From contig NZ_MLYO01000018.1 of assembly GCF_001866665.1 (NCBI RefSeq), positions 186,001 through 250,000 of the forward strand: DNA of 64,000 nt. The letters run 5' to 3'. Below, piece after piece: positions 25,209-33,769 of this stretch. Origin of the DNA: Streptomyces monashensis. GTDB lineage: Bacteria > Actinomycetota > Actinomycetes > Streptomycetales > Streptomycetaceae. A model generated the notes under the pieces. That model saw nothing but the letters and a program-made list of their open reading frames with translations. It ran no database searches and was not told the origin of the DNA. Position numbers and translations under genes: made by a program. Within the stretch, counting starts at the first letter, position 1; every line of letters begins with the position of its first letter.

Positions 25209-26669
25209 GTGAGCACCGAGAACGAGGGCAACGAGGTACCCCCGGCCCCGTCCGCACCTCCCGTGCCGGTGGCCTCTTCCGCGGCTTCCCCGCAGAGCCC
25301 CGAGCCCGACGGGAACGCGCCGACCACTCCCCTCCCGCCGGTCCCCGGCGACGCCCCGGCCGCCGAAGCGGGCGCGGCCCACCCCTCCGGCCCCGCTCCC
25401 GACGGCTCCTGGCCGCCCCCGCGGCCCGCCGCCCCGCCGCATCCCGAGACCCCGTCCTACGGCGACGCGGGCGTGGGCGGTGCCGGTGGCCCGGGCGCCC
25501 CCGTCTGGGGTGCGGCGTACCAGCAGCCCGCCCCGAAGCCGCGCGGGCGCGGCGGTCTGGTCGCCGCGGTCCTGGTGGCCGCGCTGGTCGCGGGCGGCCT
25601 GGGCGGCGGCCTCGGCTACACCCTGGCCAAGAACCACGACGACAGCGGCTCCACCACCGTCTCCGCCTCCGACAGCGGCGGCGCCACTCAGGTCAAGCGC
25701 GCGCCCGGCACGATCGCCAGCGTGGCCGCCAAGTCGCTGCCCAGCACCGTCACCATCGAGGCCGAGGGCACCAACGGCAACGGCGGCACCGGCACGGGCT
25801 TCGTGTTCGACACCCAGGGCCACATCATCACCAACAACCACGTGGTGGCGGACGCGCTGGGCGGCGGCAAGCTGACCGCGACGTTCCCGAACGGCAAGAA
25901 GTACGACGCCGAGGTCGTCGGCCACGCCCAGGGCTACGACGTGGCGGTCGTCAAGCTCAAGAACCCTCCGTCGGACCTCAACCCCCTCCCGCTCGGTGAC
26001 TCCGACAAGGTGGTCGTCGGCGACGAGACGATCGCCATCGGCGCCCCCTTCGGTCTGTCCAACACGGTGACGACCGGCATCATCAGCGCCAAGAACCGCC
26101 CGGTGGCCTCCAGCGACGGCAGCACCGGCAGCAAGGCGTCGTACATGAGCGCCCTGCAGACCGACGCGCCGATCAACCCGGGCAACTCCGGCGGCCCGCT
26201 GCTGGACGGCTCGGGCGCGGTCATCGGCATCAACTCCGCGATCCAGTCGACCAACAGCGGCGGCGGCTTCGGCGGCTCCGGGCAGTCCGGCTCGATCGGC
26301 CTGGGCTTCGCCATCCCGATCAACCAGGCCAAGTACGTCGCGCAGCAGCTGATCAAGACCGGCAAGCCGGTGTACGCCAAGATCGGCGCGTCCGTCTCGC
26401 TGGAGGACTCCAGCGACGGCGCGAAGATCACCGACCAGGGCGCGGCCGGTTCCGCCGCGGTCGAGTCGGGCGGCCCCGCCGACAAGGCGGGCCTGAAGCC
26501 CGGCGACGTGATCACCAAGCTGGACGACATGGTGATCGACAGCGGCCCGACCCTGATCGGCGACATCTGGACCCACAAGCCGGGCGACAAGGTGACGGTC
26601 ACCTACAAGCGGGGCGGCCAGGAGCACACGGTGGACCTGACCCTGGGCGCCCGGGTGGGCGACAGCTGA
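25209..26669 (+). CDS. HtrA/DegP-type membrane-anchored serine protease
   Basis: This 486-residue protein is a trypsin-like quality-control protease facing outside the membrane. It has a disordered Pro/Ala/Gly-rich cytoplasmic tail (to about residue 112), one membrane segment (GLVAAVLVAALVAGGLGGGLGY), then the protease domain with the full triad His211 (TNNHVV), Asp244 (YDVAVVK) and Ser327 (NPGNSGGPLL). A PDZ domain follows (SAAVESGGPADKAGLKPGDVITKLDD). The GTG at 25209 has GGAG about 10 bases upstream. The family answers cell-envelope stress. Confidence 0.95.
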   Translation: MSTENEGNEVPPAPSAPPVPVASSAASPQSPEPDGNAPTTPLPPVPGDAPAAEAGAAHPSGPAPDGSWPPPRPAAPPHPETPSYGDAGVGGAGGPGAPVWGAAYQQPAPKPRGRGGLVAAVLVAALVAGGLGGGLGYTLAKNHDDSGSTTVSASDSGGATQVKRAPGTIASVAAKSLPSTVTIEAEGTNGNGGTGTGFVFDTQGHIITNNHVVADALGGGKLTATFPNGKKYDAEVVGHAQGYDVAVVKLKNPPSDLNPLPLGDSDKVVVGDETIAIGAPFGLSNTVTTGIISAKNRPVASSDGSTGSKASYMSALQTDAPINPGNSGGPLLDGSGAVIGINSAIQSTNSGGGFGGSGQSGSIGLGFAIPINQAKYVAQQLIKTGKPVYAKIGASVSLEDSSDGAKITDQGAAGSAAVESGGPADKAGLKPGDVITKLDDMVIDSGPTLIGDIWTHKPGDKVTVTYKRGGQEHTVDLTLGARVGDS

Positions 26670-26699
26670 CCCACCGCCGACACCGGCACGCGCGCGCAG

Positions 26700-26727
26700 G
26701 GGGCGCCTCTCCACGGAGGGGCGCCCC
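26700..26727 (+). terminator. Terminator hairpin after the protease gene
   Basis: GGGGCGCC and GGCGCCCC arms with a loop around CTCTCCACGGAG lie 31 bases after the stop codon, followed by TTC. The stem is 8 bp plus partial pairing above. Confidence 0.7.
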
Positions 26728-27029
26728 TTCGCCGTTCACGAAGAACGGGGGTGCGCCCTCGCATGTGGACGACAGGGCGCGGCCTTCGCGCGGGGACACG
26801 GGCTCGCGGAGCGGCATGGCGCCCGGCACGCACGCGTGTGTCGCGTCGGCGGCCGCAGCCGCCGGGACACGTCCCCGCGAGCATGCCGGCCTCGGCGTTC
26901 GGCGGGCGCCCCGCTCGCTCCTGGGCGGGCTCGTGAGCGCTCTCCCGGTCCCGGTACCGGACCACGGCGCCCGCCGAACGCCTGCTCCCGGTACGCTGTT
27001 ACCCGCTCCGTCCCAGGTGGACGGCGCGG
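26728..27029. other. Gene-free stretch ahead of tRNA-Ser
   Basis: About 300 bases lie between the protease terminator and tRNA-Ser. I see no gene with a plausible start or protein character. The tRNA promoter must be near 26980-27020, but no clean hexamers are visible. Confidence 0.45.
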
Positions 27030-27116
27030 GGAGGCGTGCCCGAGCGGCCGAAGGGAACGGTCTTGAAAACCGTCGTGGCAGCGATGTCACCGTGGGTTCA
27101 AATCCCACCGCCTCCG
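27030..27116 (+). tRNA. tRNA-Ser(UGA)
   Basis: An 87-base tRNA. The acceptor arms GGAGGCG (27030-27036) and CGCCTCC (27109-27115) pair with discriminator G at 27116. The anticodon loop CTTGAAA gives TGA within ACGGT/ACCGT arms. A long variable arm and GTTCAAATC T-loop are present. CCA is not encoded. Confidence 0.97.
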
Positions 27117-27183
27117 CACAGGTAGTGGATGTGCTGGTCAGAAGGGGTGCCCCGGTTCGGGGTGCCCCTTGTCCGTGCCCGGT

Positions 27184-28056
27184 TCACGGTCGGTGTCCCG
27201 TCATCCGGGCAGCCGAGGCGATCGTCGCGCGGGCCTCGCGTTCGGTCAGGCCGGTGCCCAGGGCCGCCTCGGTCAGGGCGTCCGCGAGGGCGGGGCCGAG
27301 GCCGTTCTCGTAGGCGCGGCAGGCCGCCCAGAACAGGCGGGTGTTGCGCTGGCCCTCGTGGGCGCTGAGGACGAACTGGACCAGGCCGCGGCCGTGGTCG
27401 CCGGAGCCGGCCGGGGCCGGGTGCGGGGCGCGCGGCGGGGGCAGGAGCAGGCGCAGGAGGGACGGCGGGCAGGGGGCGGGGGCCAGGTGTGCGGTGCCCG
27501 GCGCGGTGGTGTAGACGCCGTGCTCGGTGCGTGAGCCGGGGCCCACGAGGTAGCCGCCGGCGCCCCGGATGTCGATGCCGGGGGCGAGACGGCCGGCCGA
27601 GTTCGGTACGACGGCGTCCGGCGGGCCGGTGAGCCACAGATGGCGGCCGCCGCTCGGAGTCCGTACGACGACCGTCTCCGGAATCGTGAACAGATGCCGC
27701 AGGGCCAGTTCGCGCAGGGCGGTCGAGGAGTCCGTGCCGGACTTGGTGTCCAGGTCGACGCCGATCAGATGGTACGGGGGCAGCCCGCAGGCGATGCCGT
27801 AGCCGGTGGCCCAGGGGGCGGCGGCGAACAGCTCGCGGATGCGGGCGGGGTCGGTCGAGGCGTCGTACACGCCGTGGCCGAAGCGGCCGCACGCGCCGTG
27901 GCAGCGCGGTCCCGCCGGGTCGGGGTCGTCGCGGTGAGGGGAGCGCAGGGCCGGGAGTTTCGTCCGGGACAGGGGGATGACGGCCAGGCCGCGTTCGGCG
28001 GCGGACAGCGCGTGTGCGAGGGCCAGGGTCGTGGCCTGCCGGTCGGTGGTGGCCAT
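27184..28056 (-). CDS. Bifunctional DNA primase/polymerase (prim-pol domain)
   Basis: This 290-residue protein of the archaeo-eukaryotic primase (prim-pol) superfamily could make primers or short DNA patches. The core is HLIGVDLDTKSG (DxD metal motif), TPSGGRHLWL (conserved His) and IDIRGAGGYLVGPGS. A C-terminal helical region (GQRNTRLFWAACRAYENG) is the PriCT-like part common in plasmid and phage primases. The ATG at 28056 begins the MATTDRQ segment. A LexA-like box lies 10 bases upstream. The gene ends 67 bases from tRNA-Ser, as if it were a remnant of an element integrated there, though no repeat of the tRNA end was found. Confidence 0.85.
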   Translation of the reverse strand: MATTDRQATTLALAHALSAAERGLAVIPLSRTKLPALRSPHRDDPDPAGPRCHGACGRFGHGVYDASTDPARIRELFAAAPWATGYGIACGLPPYHLIGVDLDTKSGTDSSTALRELALRHLFTIPETVVVRTPSGGRHLWLTGPPDAVVPNSAGRLAPGIDIRGAGGYLVGPGSRTEHGVYTTAPGTAHLAPAPCPPSLLRLLLPPPRAPHPAPAGSGDHGRGLVQFVLSAHEGQRNTRLFWAACRAYENGLGPALADALTEAALGTGLTEREARATIASAARMTGHRP

Positions 28057-28413
28057 GAATCTATGTTCGTACGTACGTTCGAAAAAGGGAAGGGGGTGCG
28101 CTCGGTGTGCGGGATGAGCCGGCGTGCGGCGGGGTGCGTGGCGGAACGGTTCACCGCTTGTGCCGCTTGGTAGGTGAATGGGCAGGTACACGCCTCCTGG
28201 GGGAGAGAAGGCGAATCGTGGCGATAGAGGTTTATCGACTTGTCCTCACACTTGCGTGCTAATCGGGGCATCCCGGGTGGTTCGCCGGGGATTCGGTGGG
28301 CAACTCTTGATTCGCGACGTCGTCCATGAAGTCGAGGCGGTCGGCCAACTGCCCTGACATCAGCTGTAGTTCACAAACTTCCGGCCTCTCGGGCCGCTTT
28401 CTGGAGGAACAAG
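28057..28413. other. Divergent promoter region
   Basis: These 357 bases separate the leftward prim-pol gene from the rightward small secreted protein gene. Apart from the LexA-like box I see no gene and no further clear repeat. The stretch around 28200-28330 is less G+C-rich than its surroundings. Confidence 0.4.
28067..28082 (-). promoter_or_regulatory. LexA-like (SOS) box upstream of the prim-pol gene
   Basis: TCGTACGTACGTTCGA matches the actinobacterial SOS box TCGAAC-N4-GTTCGA at 11 of the 12 defined positions (fourth base T for A). It is 10 bases before the ATG of the prim-pol gene, where it would overlap the promoter or leader. Confidence 0.5.
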
Positions 28414-28725
28414 ATGGCAAGCATCCGTACCGCCCGCGTTGTCGCCGCCGTCGCTGCTCTCCCGCTCGCCGCCGCCCTGTTCAGCGGTGTCGCCGCCGCA
28501 GACAACGGCGCCATCGCAGGTCACGGATCGAACGCCGGTGTGGCGAGCGTCATCGGCAGCGGTGTCGGCCACGACAACTTCGGCAACTCCTCAACCACCC
28601 AGCAGAGTGCGGTCGGCAACGGCGCGTCGAACCAGAGCAACACCGCTCAGGTCAACGGTTCCGCCTTCACGGCCATCCGGCAGGGCAACGAGAACGTGTC
28701 CGTCAACTTCGCCAACCTCTGGTGA
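28414..28725 (+). CDS. Small secreted Asn/Ser/Gly-rich protein
   Basis: This 103-residue protein has a clear signal peptide (MASIRTARVVAAVAALPLAAALFSGVAAA, cleaved before DNGAI). The mature part of about 74 residues is rich in Asn, Gly, Ser and Val, with no Cys, and contains FGNSSTTQQSAVGNGASNQSNTAQVNG. Such composition resembles amyloid-like or surface-active coat proteins (chaplin or rodlin style), but the chaplin motif is absent, so this is analogy only. The ribosome binding site GGAGGA precedes the ATG. It probably acts at the cell surface or in the medium. Confidence 0.75.
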   Translation: MASIRTARVVAAVAALPLAAALFSGVAAADNGAIAGHGSNAGVASVIGSGVGHDNFGNSSTTQQSAVGNGASNQSNTAQVNGSAFTAIRQGNENVSVNFANLW

Positions 28726-28943
28726 GCTCGGGACGAGGTCCCTCTCGGTGAGGGCCCTCGTGGGGTGTGCTTCGGGGTCGTAACACGTCGCGCGGCGGCA
28801 CTTCGGTGCGGCCGCGTCGGCGTTTTCCCGGGCAGTGCGGCACGCGGGGCGCGGTCATGGAGCCGGCGACCTTGACACCTCCAGCAATCTGACGGACAGT
28901 CAGAAATCTTCCCGGGAAGGTCCGCGAGGCAGGGAGGCCCGCC

Positions 28944-29840
28944 GTGCACCTCGCCCCCACGCAGCGACAGCAGCGCCTGCGCGCCGAACTGCGCGCCTGC
29001 TTCCGCACCGTGCTGCCTGCGCGCGGCGAACCCGCCGACCCCTGCGCCCTGTTGCGCCGCATCGGCTCCGACGGCAGGCTGGGGATCGGGTGGCCGGTCG
29101 AGTACGGCGGCCGGGGCCGGGGCGCGGACGAGCAGTTCGTGTTCGTCGACGAGGCCCACCGGGCGGGCGCCCCGGTCTCCATGGTCACGCCCAACACCGT
29201 CGGGCCCACCCTCATGCGGTACGGCGGCGAGGAGCAGAAGACCCGCTTCCTGCCCCGGATCCTCAGCGGCGAGGCCGGGTGTCCGCGTCCCCGCCCGGAA
29301 CCTGGTCGGCACCCAGCACGAGGGCCGGCCGCTGATCACCGGCCGGCTCAACCACGAACGGGTCGCGCTCGCCGCGCTCGGCACGCAGGCCGAGGAGTGT
29401 CCCGAAGCCGCGCTCGCCGCAGCCCGTACACCCGATCCAGTGAATCTGCGCCGCCGGATCGACGAGCCCGGGTGCGCCTGCGGGCGGCCGAGGCACATGC
29501 CCGTCTCGCGGCGAACCGCCTGCTCAGCCGACGTTTGGTGGCCGACGTGGGGGCGGGCCGACCGGCTCCCGGCGGGGCGAGCGGCGTGAAATTCGCGGGA
29601 ACGGAATCGGCTGTCGCGACGTATCGCATGTGTCAGGAGATCGCGGGCGAGGCGGGACCGGTTCGCGCGGGTTCCCCGGGGGTCTTCGGGGGCGGCGAGC
29701 TGGAGCGGCTGAACAGGGCGGCGCAGATCAACACGTTCGGGGGCGGGGTGAGCGAGGTGCAGCGGGAGATCGTCGCGACGACGCGGCTCGGGACGGCACG
29801 GACGGCGCGAGCGGCCGGGACACGAAGGGGGCGGCGGTGA
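28944..29840 (+). pseudogene. Broken acyl-CoA dehydrogenase (FadE/ChsE-like, subunit 1)
   Basis: The first 110 codons read as a normal acyl-CoA dehydrogenase N-terminus (LGIGWPVEYGGRG, MRYGGEEQKTRFLP, ILSGEAG). The reading then jumps directly to sequence equivalent to VRVPARNLVG, read from 29281 in a different frame and continuing to GRLNHERVALAALG. About 100 codons with the FAD and substrate-binding segment are missing. A second frameshift near 29460 restores the first frame for the C-terminal part (AEAHARLAANRLL, GTESAVATYRMCQEI, NTFGGGVSEVQREIVA). One deletion and two frameshifts make it non-functional. Its stop codon overlaps the ChsH2-like gene. Confidence 0.88.
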
Positions 29841-30796
29841 GCGCGGGGGTTCCGGAGACGGACGAGCCGGGTGTGCGGCTCGCGGGGTACGAAGGGCGGG
29901 CGGCCGCCGTCGCCGGCGTGGGCAAGGACCCGGTGAACCTGCCGATGATCCGGCACTGGTGCGAGGCGATGGGCGACACCAACCCCGGGTACGCGGGCCC
30001 GGACGCCGTCGCCCCGCCCACCATGCTCCAGGCCTGGACGATGGGCGGCCTGTCCGGACACGTGGGGCGCACGGGCGCCTACGACGAACTGGTCGGCCTG
30101 CTCGATGCGGCGGGCTGCACGTCCGTCGTGGCCACCGACTGCGAGCAGGAGTACCTGCGGCCCCTGCGCCCGGGGGACGAGGTGGCCTTCGACACGGTGA
30201 TCGAGGCGGTGTCGGAGCGGAAGACGACGAAGCTGGGCACGGGCTACTTCGTGACGACCCGCACCGACGTCCGGGTCGCCGGGGAACTGGTGGGCACGCA
30301 CCGCTTCCGCATCCTCAAGTACGCCCCCGCGCGCCGGGAACCGCCCGCTCCGCGCCCCCGCCGCCCCCGCCCGGTGGTCAACCGGGACAACGCGGGCTTC
30401 TGGGAGGGCGTGGCCGGCCACCGGCTGCTGATCCAGCGCTGCGCGGAGTGCGGCACCCTGCGCCACCCCTGGCTGCCGGGCTGCAACGCCTGCGGCTGTC
30501 CGGAGTGGGACACGGTCGAGGCGAGCGGCGAGGGCACGGTCCACTCGTACGTGGTGATGCACCATCCGCCCTTCCCGGCCTTCGATCCGCCGTACGCGGT
30601 CGGCCTGATCCAACTCGCCGAGGGCGTGCGGATGGTGAGCAACGTGGTCGGGGTGCCGTACGACAAGGTGCGCATCGGGCTGCCGGTCCGGGTGGAGTTC
30701 CGACGCTACGGGGCCGACGGGGCCGACGGGGGAGGCGGGGACGGCGAGGGCGCGCTGGTCCTGCCGGTCTTCCGGGTCGTCGAGGGCGAGGGCTGA
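29837..30796 (+). CDS. chsH2: MaoC-like hydratase fused to DUF35 OB-fold (ChsH2-like)
   Basis: This 319-residue two-domain protein has an N-terminal MaoC-like hotdog domain (about residues 15-165, with HWCEAMGDTNPGYA and the EYLRPLRPGDEV strand) and a C-terminal DUF35 domain (about 180-310) with a four-Cys zinc rubredoxin-like site (CAECGTLRHPWLPGCNACGC) and an OB fold. This is the architecture of ChsH2 from the Mycobacterium igr operon, where ChsH1-ChsH2 hydrates a C3-side-chain steroid enoyl-CoA and the DUF35 domain docks the aldolase Ltp2. The GTG at 29837 overlaps the broken dehydrogenase stop. Reading frame and motifs look intact. Confidence 0.85.
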   Translation: MSAGVPETDEPGVRLAGYEGRAAAVAGVGKDPVNLPMIRHWCEAMGDTNPGYAGPDAVAPPTMLQAWTMGGLSGHVGRTGAYDELVGLLDAAGCTSVVATDCEQEYLRPLRPGDEVAFDTVIEAVSERKTTKLGTGYFVTTRTDVRVAGELVGTHRFRILKYAPARREPPAPRPRRPRPVVNRDNAGFWEGVAGHRLLIQRCAECGTLRHPWLPGCNACGCPEWDTVEASGEGTVHSYVVMHHPPFPAFDPPYAVGLIQLAEGVRMVSNVVGVPYDKVRIGLPVRVEFRRYGADGADGGGGDGEGALVLPVFRVVEGEG

Positions 30797-30797
30797 C

Positions 30798-31832
30798 ATG
30801 GACCTCACGCCCACCGAGGCCCGGGCCGGGGCCCGCGATCCGGCCGTGCGGATCTTCGGCGACGTCGCCGGCCCCGACCGGCTGAAGGCGGCCGGGACCG
30901 GCAGCGCGCCGGAGCTGTGGACGGCTGCCCTGTGCGCGGCGGGCCTGGTCCGCGCGGTGACGGGCCTGGGCCTGCTCGGGCCGGTGCTGCTCCTGGAGGA
31001 ACAGGGGCAGGCGACGGCCCAGGTGCCGTACGCGGGTGTGTACGGCCTGCGGGCCCTCACCGCGCACGGCGGCGACGAGCAGCGCGGCGCACTGCTCCCG
31101 TCGGTCGAGGAGGGCTCGGCGGTGGTGGCCGGGGTGCTTCCCGCGCAGGTCGTGGTGCGGGCCACGGTGCGGGGCTCGCGGCGGGTCTCGGCGCGGGAGG
31201 GTGCGCGGGCTCCGGCGCGCGGGGAGCTGACCGGCACGGTCCCGGTGGTGCCGTGGCTGCGGGACGCCGCCCATGTCCTGGTCGCCGACGCCGGCCGGGG
31301 GCTGTGGCCGGTCCCGCTCGGCCGGGGCACGGCCGTCACCCCGGTCGGGCTGACGGCGCCCTGGCCGGCGGGGAGGCTGACCCTCGACCGGGCACCCGCC
31401 GAGCCGGTGGGCGGCCCGGAGGCCCACACCGACGTCCTCGCCACCGCGCGTACGGCCTTCGCCGGGCTCCCGGCCGGGGTGTGCGCGGGCTCGGCGGCGC
31501 GGGCCGTGGCGCATCGGTGCCCGGGAGCAGCCCGGGCGCCCGCTGGCCACCCGGCAGACCGTCCGACTGCGCGCCGCCGACGCCCCCATGGACACCGAGG
31601 CGATCCGGGTGACGGCCTGCGAGGCGGCCTGGCGGCGGCACGCCGGGCCGCCGCACGCCACGCGCGCGCTGACCGCCGCCTGGTGGGCGTCCGAGGCGGG
31701 GCTGAGGTCCCCGCTCGGGCGAAGCCGAGAGTGGGGGAGTGCGGCCGCACGGGCCGGCAGCTGGACGCGTATCCGGGCTGCGGGGCAGAAGTGCTCTATG
31801 AACTGGGGGAGTTGATCGCACATGGCGAGTGA
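30798..31832 (+). pseudogene. Broken acyl-CoA dehydrogenase (FadE/ChsE-like, subunit 2)
   Basis: The N-terminal part (MDLTPTEARAGARDPAVRIFGD to about GVCAGSAARAVAH) fits a short FadE28-type subunit. Near 31515 the frame shifts, and the expected REQ(F)GRPLATRQTVRLRAAD continues in another frame as far as ALTAAWWASEAG. At 31707-31740 a 34-bp palindromic element replaces about 28 codons, after which the original frame returns with GRQLDAYPGCG and ELGELIAHGE. It therefore has a frameshift, a deletion and an insertion. Together with the broken gene at 28944 this removes both dehydrogenase subunits. Confidence 0.85.
31707..31740. repeat. Palindromic Streptomyces repeat element inside a pseudogene
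   Basis: CTCGG (31714-31718) and CCGAG (31725-31729) form a stem around GCGAAG, and outer C-run (31709-31712) and G-run (31733-31737) extend it. I recognise the CTCGG-GCGAAG-CCGAG core, flanked by C and G runs, as a short hairpin repeat scattered in Streptomyces genomes. It lies exactly where the dehydrogenase sequence is interrupted. Confidence 0.65.
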
Positions 31833-32325
31833 GGTCGCGGCGGAGCCGAGGGTGGGTGCCGAGCTGCCGCCGCTGGAGATCCCGGTCACGCGCACGCTGA
31901 TCGTGGCAGGGGCCATCGCGTCCCGGGACTACCAGGACGTGCACCACGACGCGGAGCTGGCCCGGCAGAAGGGCTCGCCGGACATCTTCATGAACATCCT
32001 GACGACGAACGGCCTCGTCGGCAGGTACATCACCGACCACTTCGGGCCGACGGCGGTGCTGCGCAAGGTCGCCATCCGGCTGGGAGCACCCAACTACCCG
32101 GGGGACACGATGGTGTTGACCGGCCGGATCGAGGACGTCGTCGAAGACGACGACGGTGCCACGGCGACCGTGCGGGTCGTCGGCGCCAACGGCATCGGCC
32201 GGCATGTGACCGGGACGGTGACGGTCACCCTCCCCGGCGCAGGCGTGTCTCCCGGCGCAGGTGAGTCTCCCGGCACAGGCGCGTCGTCCGGCGTGGACAT
32301 CTCTCCCGGCGGATGCGCGTCATGA
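31822..32325 (+). CDS. chsH1: MaoC-like enoyl-CoA hydratase (ChsH1-like) with a repetitive tail
   Basis: The 167-residue protein has a single hotdog domain to about residue 135. The hydratase motif is SRDYQDVHHDAELARQKGSPDIFMNI, with the conserved Asp and His. In the mycobacterial igr operon the equivalent ChsH1 pairs with ChsH2 to hydrate the steroid side chain. The last 32 residues are an odd extension of imperfect repeats (SPGAG, SPGTG and similar) that come from repeated CTCCCGGCGCAGG-type DNA. It overlaps the end of the broken dehydrogenase by 11 bases and the start of ltp2 by 4. Confidence 0.85.
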   Translation: MASEVAAEPRVGAELPPLEIPVTRTLIVAGAIASRDYQDVHHDAELARQKGSPDIFMNILTTNGLVGRYITDHFGPTAVLRKVAIRLGAPNYPGDTMVLTGRIEDVVEDDDGATATVRVVGANGIGRHVTGTVTVTLPGAGVSPGAGESPGTGASSGVDISPGGCAS

Positions 32326-33488
32326 GCGCGCGGACTCGGGACACCCTGGGCGGCCGCGCGGCGATCGCCGGGATCGGGGCCACCGCGTTCTCCAAGGACT
32401 CGGGGTGCAGTGAGCTGCGGCTGGCGGTGGAGGCGGTGCGGGCCGCGCTGGACGACGCGGGCCTGGCGCCGGCCGACGTGGACGGGATGGTGACGTTCAC
32501 GATGGACACGAGCCCGGAGATCACCGTGGCCCAGGCCTGCGGGATGGGCGAGCTGTCCTTCTTCTCGCGGGTCCACTACGGCGGCGGCGCGGCCTGCGCG
32601 ACGGTCCTGCAGGCGGCGCTCGCGGTGGCGACGGGCGTGGCGGAGGTGGTGGTCTGCTACCGCGCCTTCAACGAGCGCTCGGGCCGCAGATTCGGCGCGG
32701 GCGTGCAGCACCGGGAGCCGTCGGCGGAGGGGGCGGCGCTCGGCTGGGTGCTGCCGTTCGGGCTGCTCACCCCGGCCTCCTGGGTCGCGATGGCGGCCCA
32801 GCGGTATCTGTACGCGTACGGACTGACACCCGAGGTGTTCGGGCACGTGGCCGTGGTGGACCGTAAGTACGCGGCGACCAACCCGGCGGCGTACTTCCAC
32901 GGCCGCCCCCTCACCCTCGCCGAGCACGCCGCGTCCCGCTGGATCGTGGAGCCGCTGCGACTGCTCGACTGCTGTCAGGAGACCGACGGCGGGCAGGCGG
33001 TCGTCGTCACCTCGGTGGAGCGGGCCCGGGACCTGCGGCGTCCCCCGGCCGTGATCGCGGCGGCCGCGCAGGGCGCCGGGCGGGCGCAGGAGCAGATGAC
33101 CAGCTTCTACCGGGACGAGCTGACCGGCCTGCCGGAGATGGGCGTGGTGGCCCGCCGGCTGTGGCGGTCCTCCGGCCTCGGCCCGGCCGACATCGACGTG
33201 GGGATCCTGTACGACCACTTCACGCCGTTCGTGCTGATGCAGCTGGAGGAGTTCGGCTTCTGCGGCAGAGGGGAGGCGGCCGGCTTCGTCGCCGACGAGC
33301 GGCTGCCGCTGAACACGCACGGAGGCCAGCTGGGGGAGGCGTATCTGCACGGCATGAACGGCATCGCGGAGGCGGTACGCCAACTGCGCGGCACGGCGGT
33401 CAACCAGATACCGGGCGCGTCCCGCACCCTGGTGACGGCCGGCACAGGTGTCCCGACGTCGGGGCTGGTCCTGACATCGGACGGCTGA
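32322..33488 (+). CDS. ltp2: Thiolase-fold lipid-transfer protein / steroid aldolase (Ltp2-like)
   Basis: This is a 388-residue thiolase-superfamily protein lacking the usual nucleophilic Cys in the expected place, as in Ltp2. Features include AIAGIGATAFSKDSG at the N-terminus, GGGAACATVLQAALAVATG, YDHFTPFVLMQLEEFGFC and LPLNTHGGQLGEAYLHGMNG. Ltp2 is a retro-aldolase that releases propionyl-CoA from the side chain after docking on ChsH2 DUF35. The ATG at 32322 overlaps the chsH1 stop codon by 4 bases. The gene looks intact although upstream dehydrogenases are broken. Confidence 0.87.
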   Translation: MSARTRDTLGGRAAIAGIGATAFSKDSGCSELRLAVEAVRAALDDAGLAPADVDGMVTFTMDTSPEITVAQACGMGELSFFSRVHYGGGAACATVLQAALAVATGVAEVVVCYRAFNERSGRRFGAGVQHREPSAEGAALGWVLPFGLLTPASWVAMAAQRYLYAYGLTPEVFGHVAVVDRKYAATNPAAYFHGRPLTLAEHAASRWIVEPLRLLDCCQETDGGQAVVVTSVERARDLRRPPAVIAAAAQGAGRAQEQMTSFYRDELTGLPEMGVVARRLWRSSGLGPADIDVGILYDHFTPFVLMQLEEFGFCGRGEAAGFVADERLPLNTHGGQLGEAYLHGMNGIAEAVRQLRGTAVNQIPGASRTLVTAGTGVPTSGLVLTSDG

Positions 33489-33660
33489 GCCGAGGGACGC
33501 CGGTGACCGCGGGCCGGGGTGCCGGCGACCGCCGGCCACGGGCCGGTTGCCGCAGGTCACGGTGGGGGCCACGGGCGGAGACCGCCGTACCCGTGCGAGC
33601 GCCCCCGCCCCGCCTCGGGGTCCGCCTCAGGGTCGAACCCGCAGACCGGGTGGACCCGTA

Positions 33661-33681
33661 CTCCACCTTCAGGAGGTGGAG
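33661..33681 (+). terminator. Hairpin downstream of ltp2
   Basis: Arms CTCCACCT (33661-33668) and AGGTGGAG (33674-33681) with a 5-base loop lie 170 bases after ltp2 and 90 bases before the sigma factor gene. It may be the terminator of the steroid-type cluster. Confidence 0.45.
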
Positions 33682-33769
33682 CCCGCCCCACCCCTACAAC
33701 CTGAGGGGGACGCCGCTTCGGGACCTGCGGGCGATCCGCCGGGGCGGCTCCCGCTCCTAGCGTGGAGCC

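Noticed and set aside
27030..28056. An integrated element at tRNA-Ser(UGA) with the prim-pol gene as remnant
   Set aside because: No second copy of the tRNA 3' end and no integrase were found nearby.
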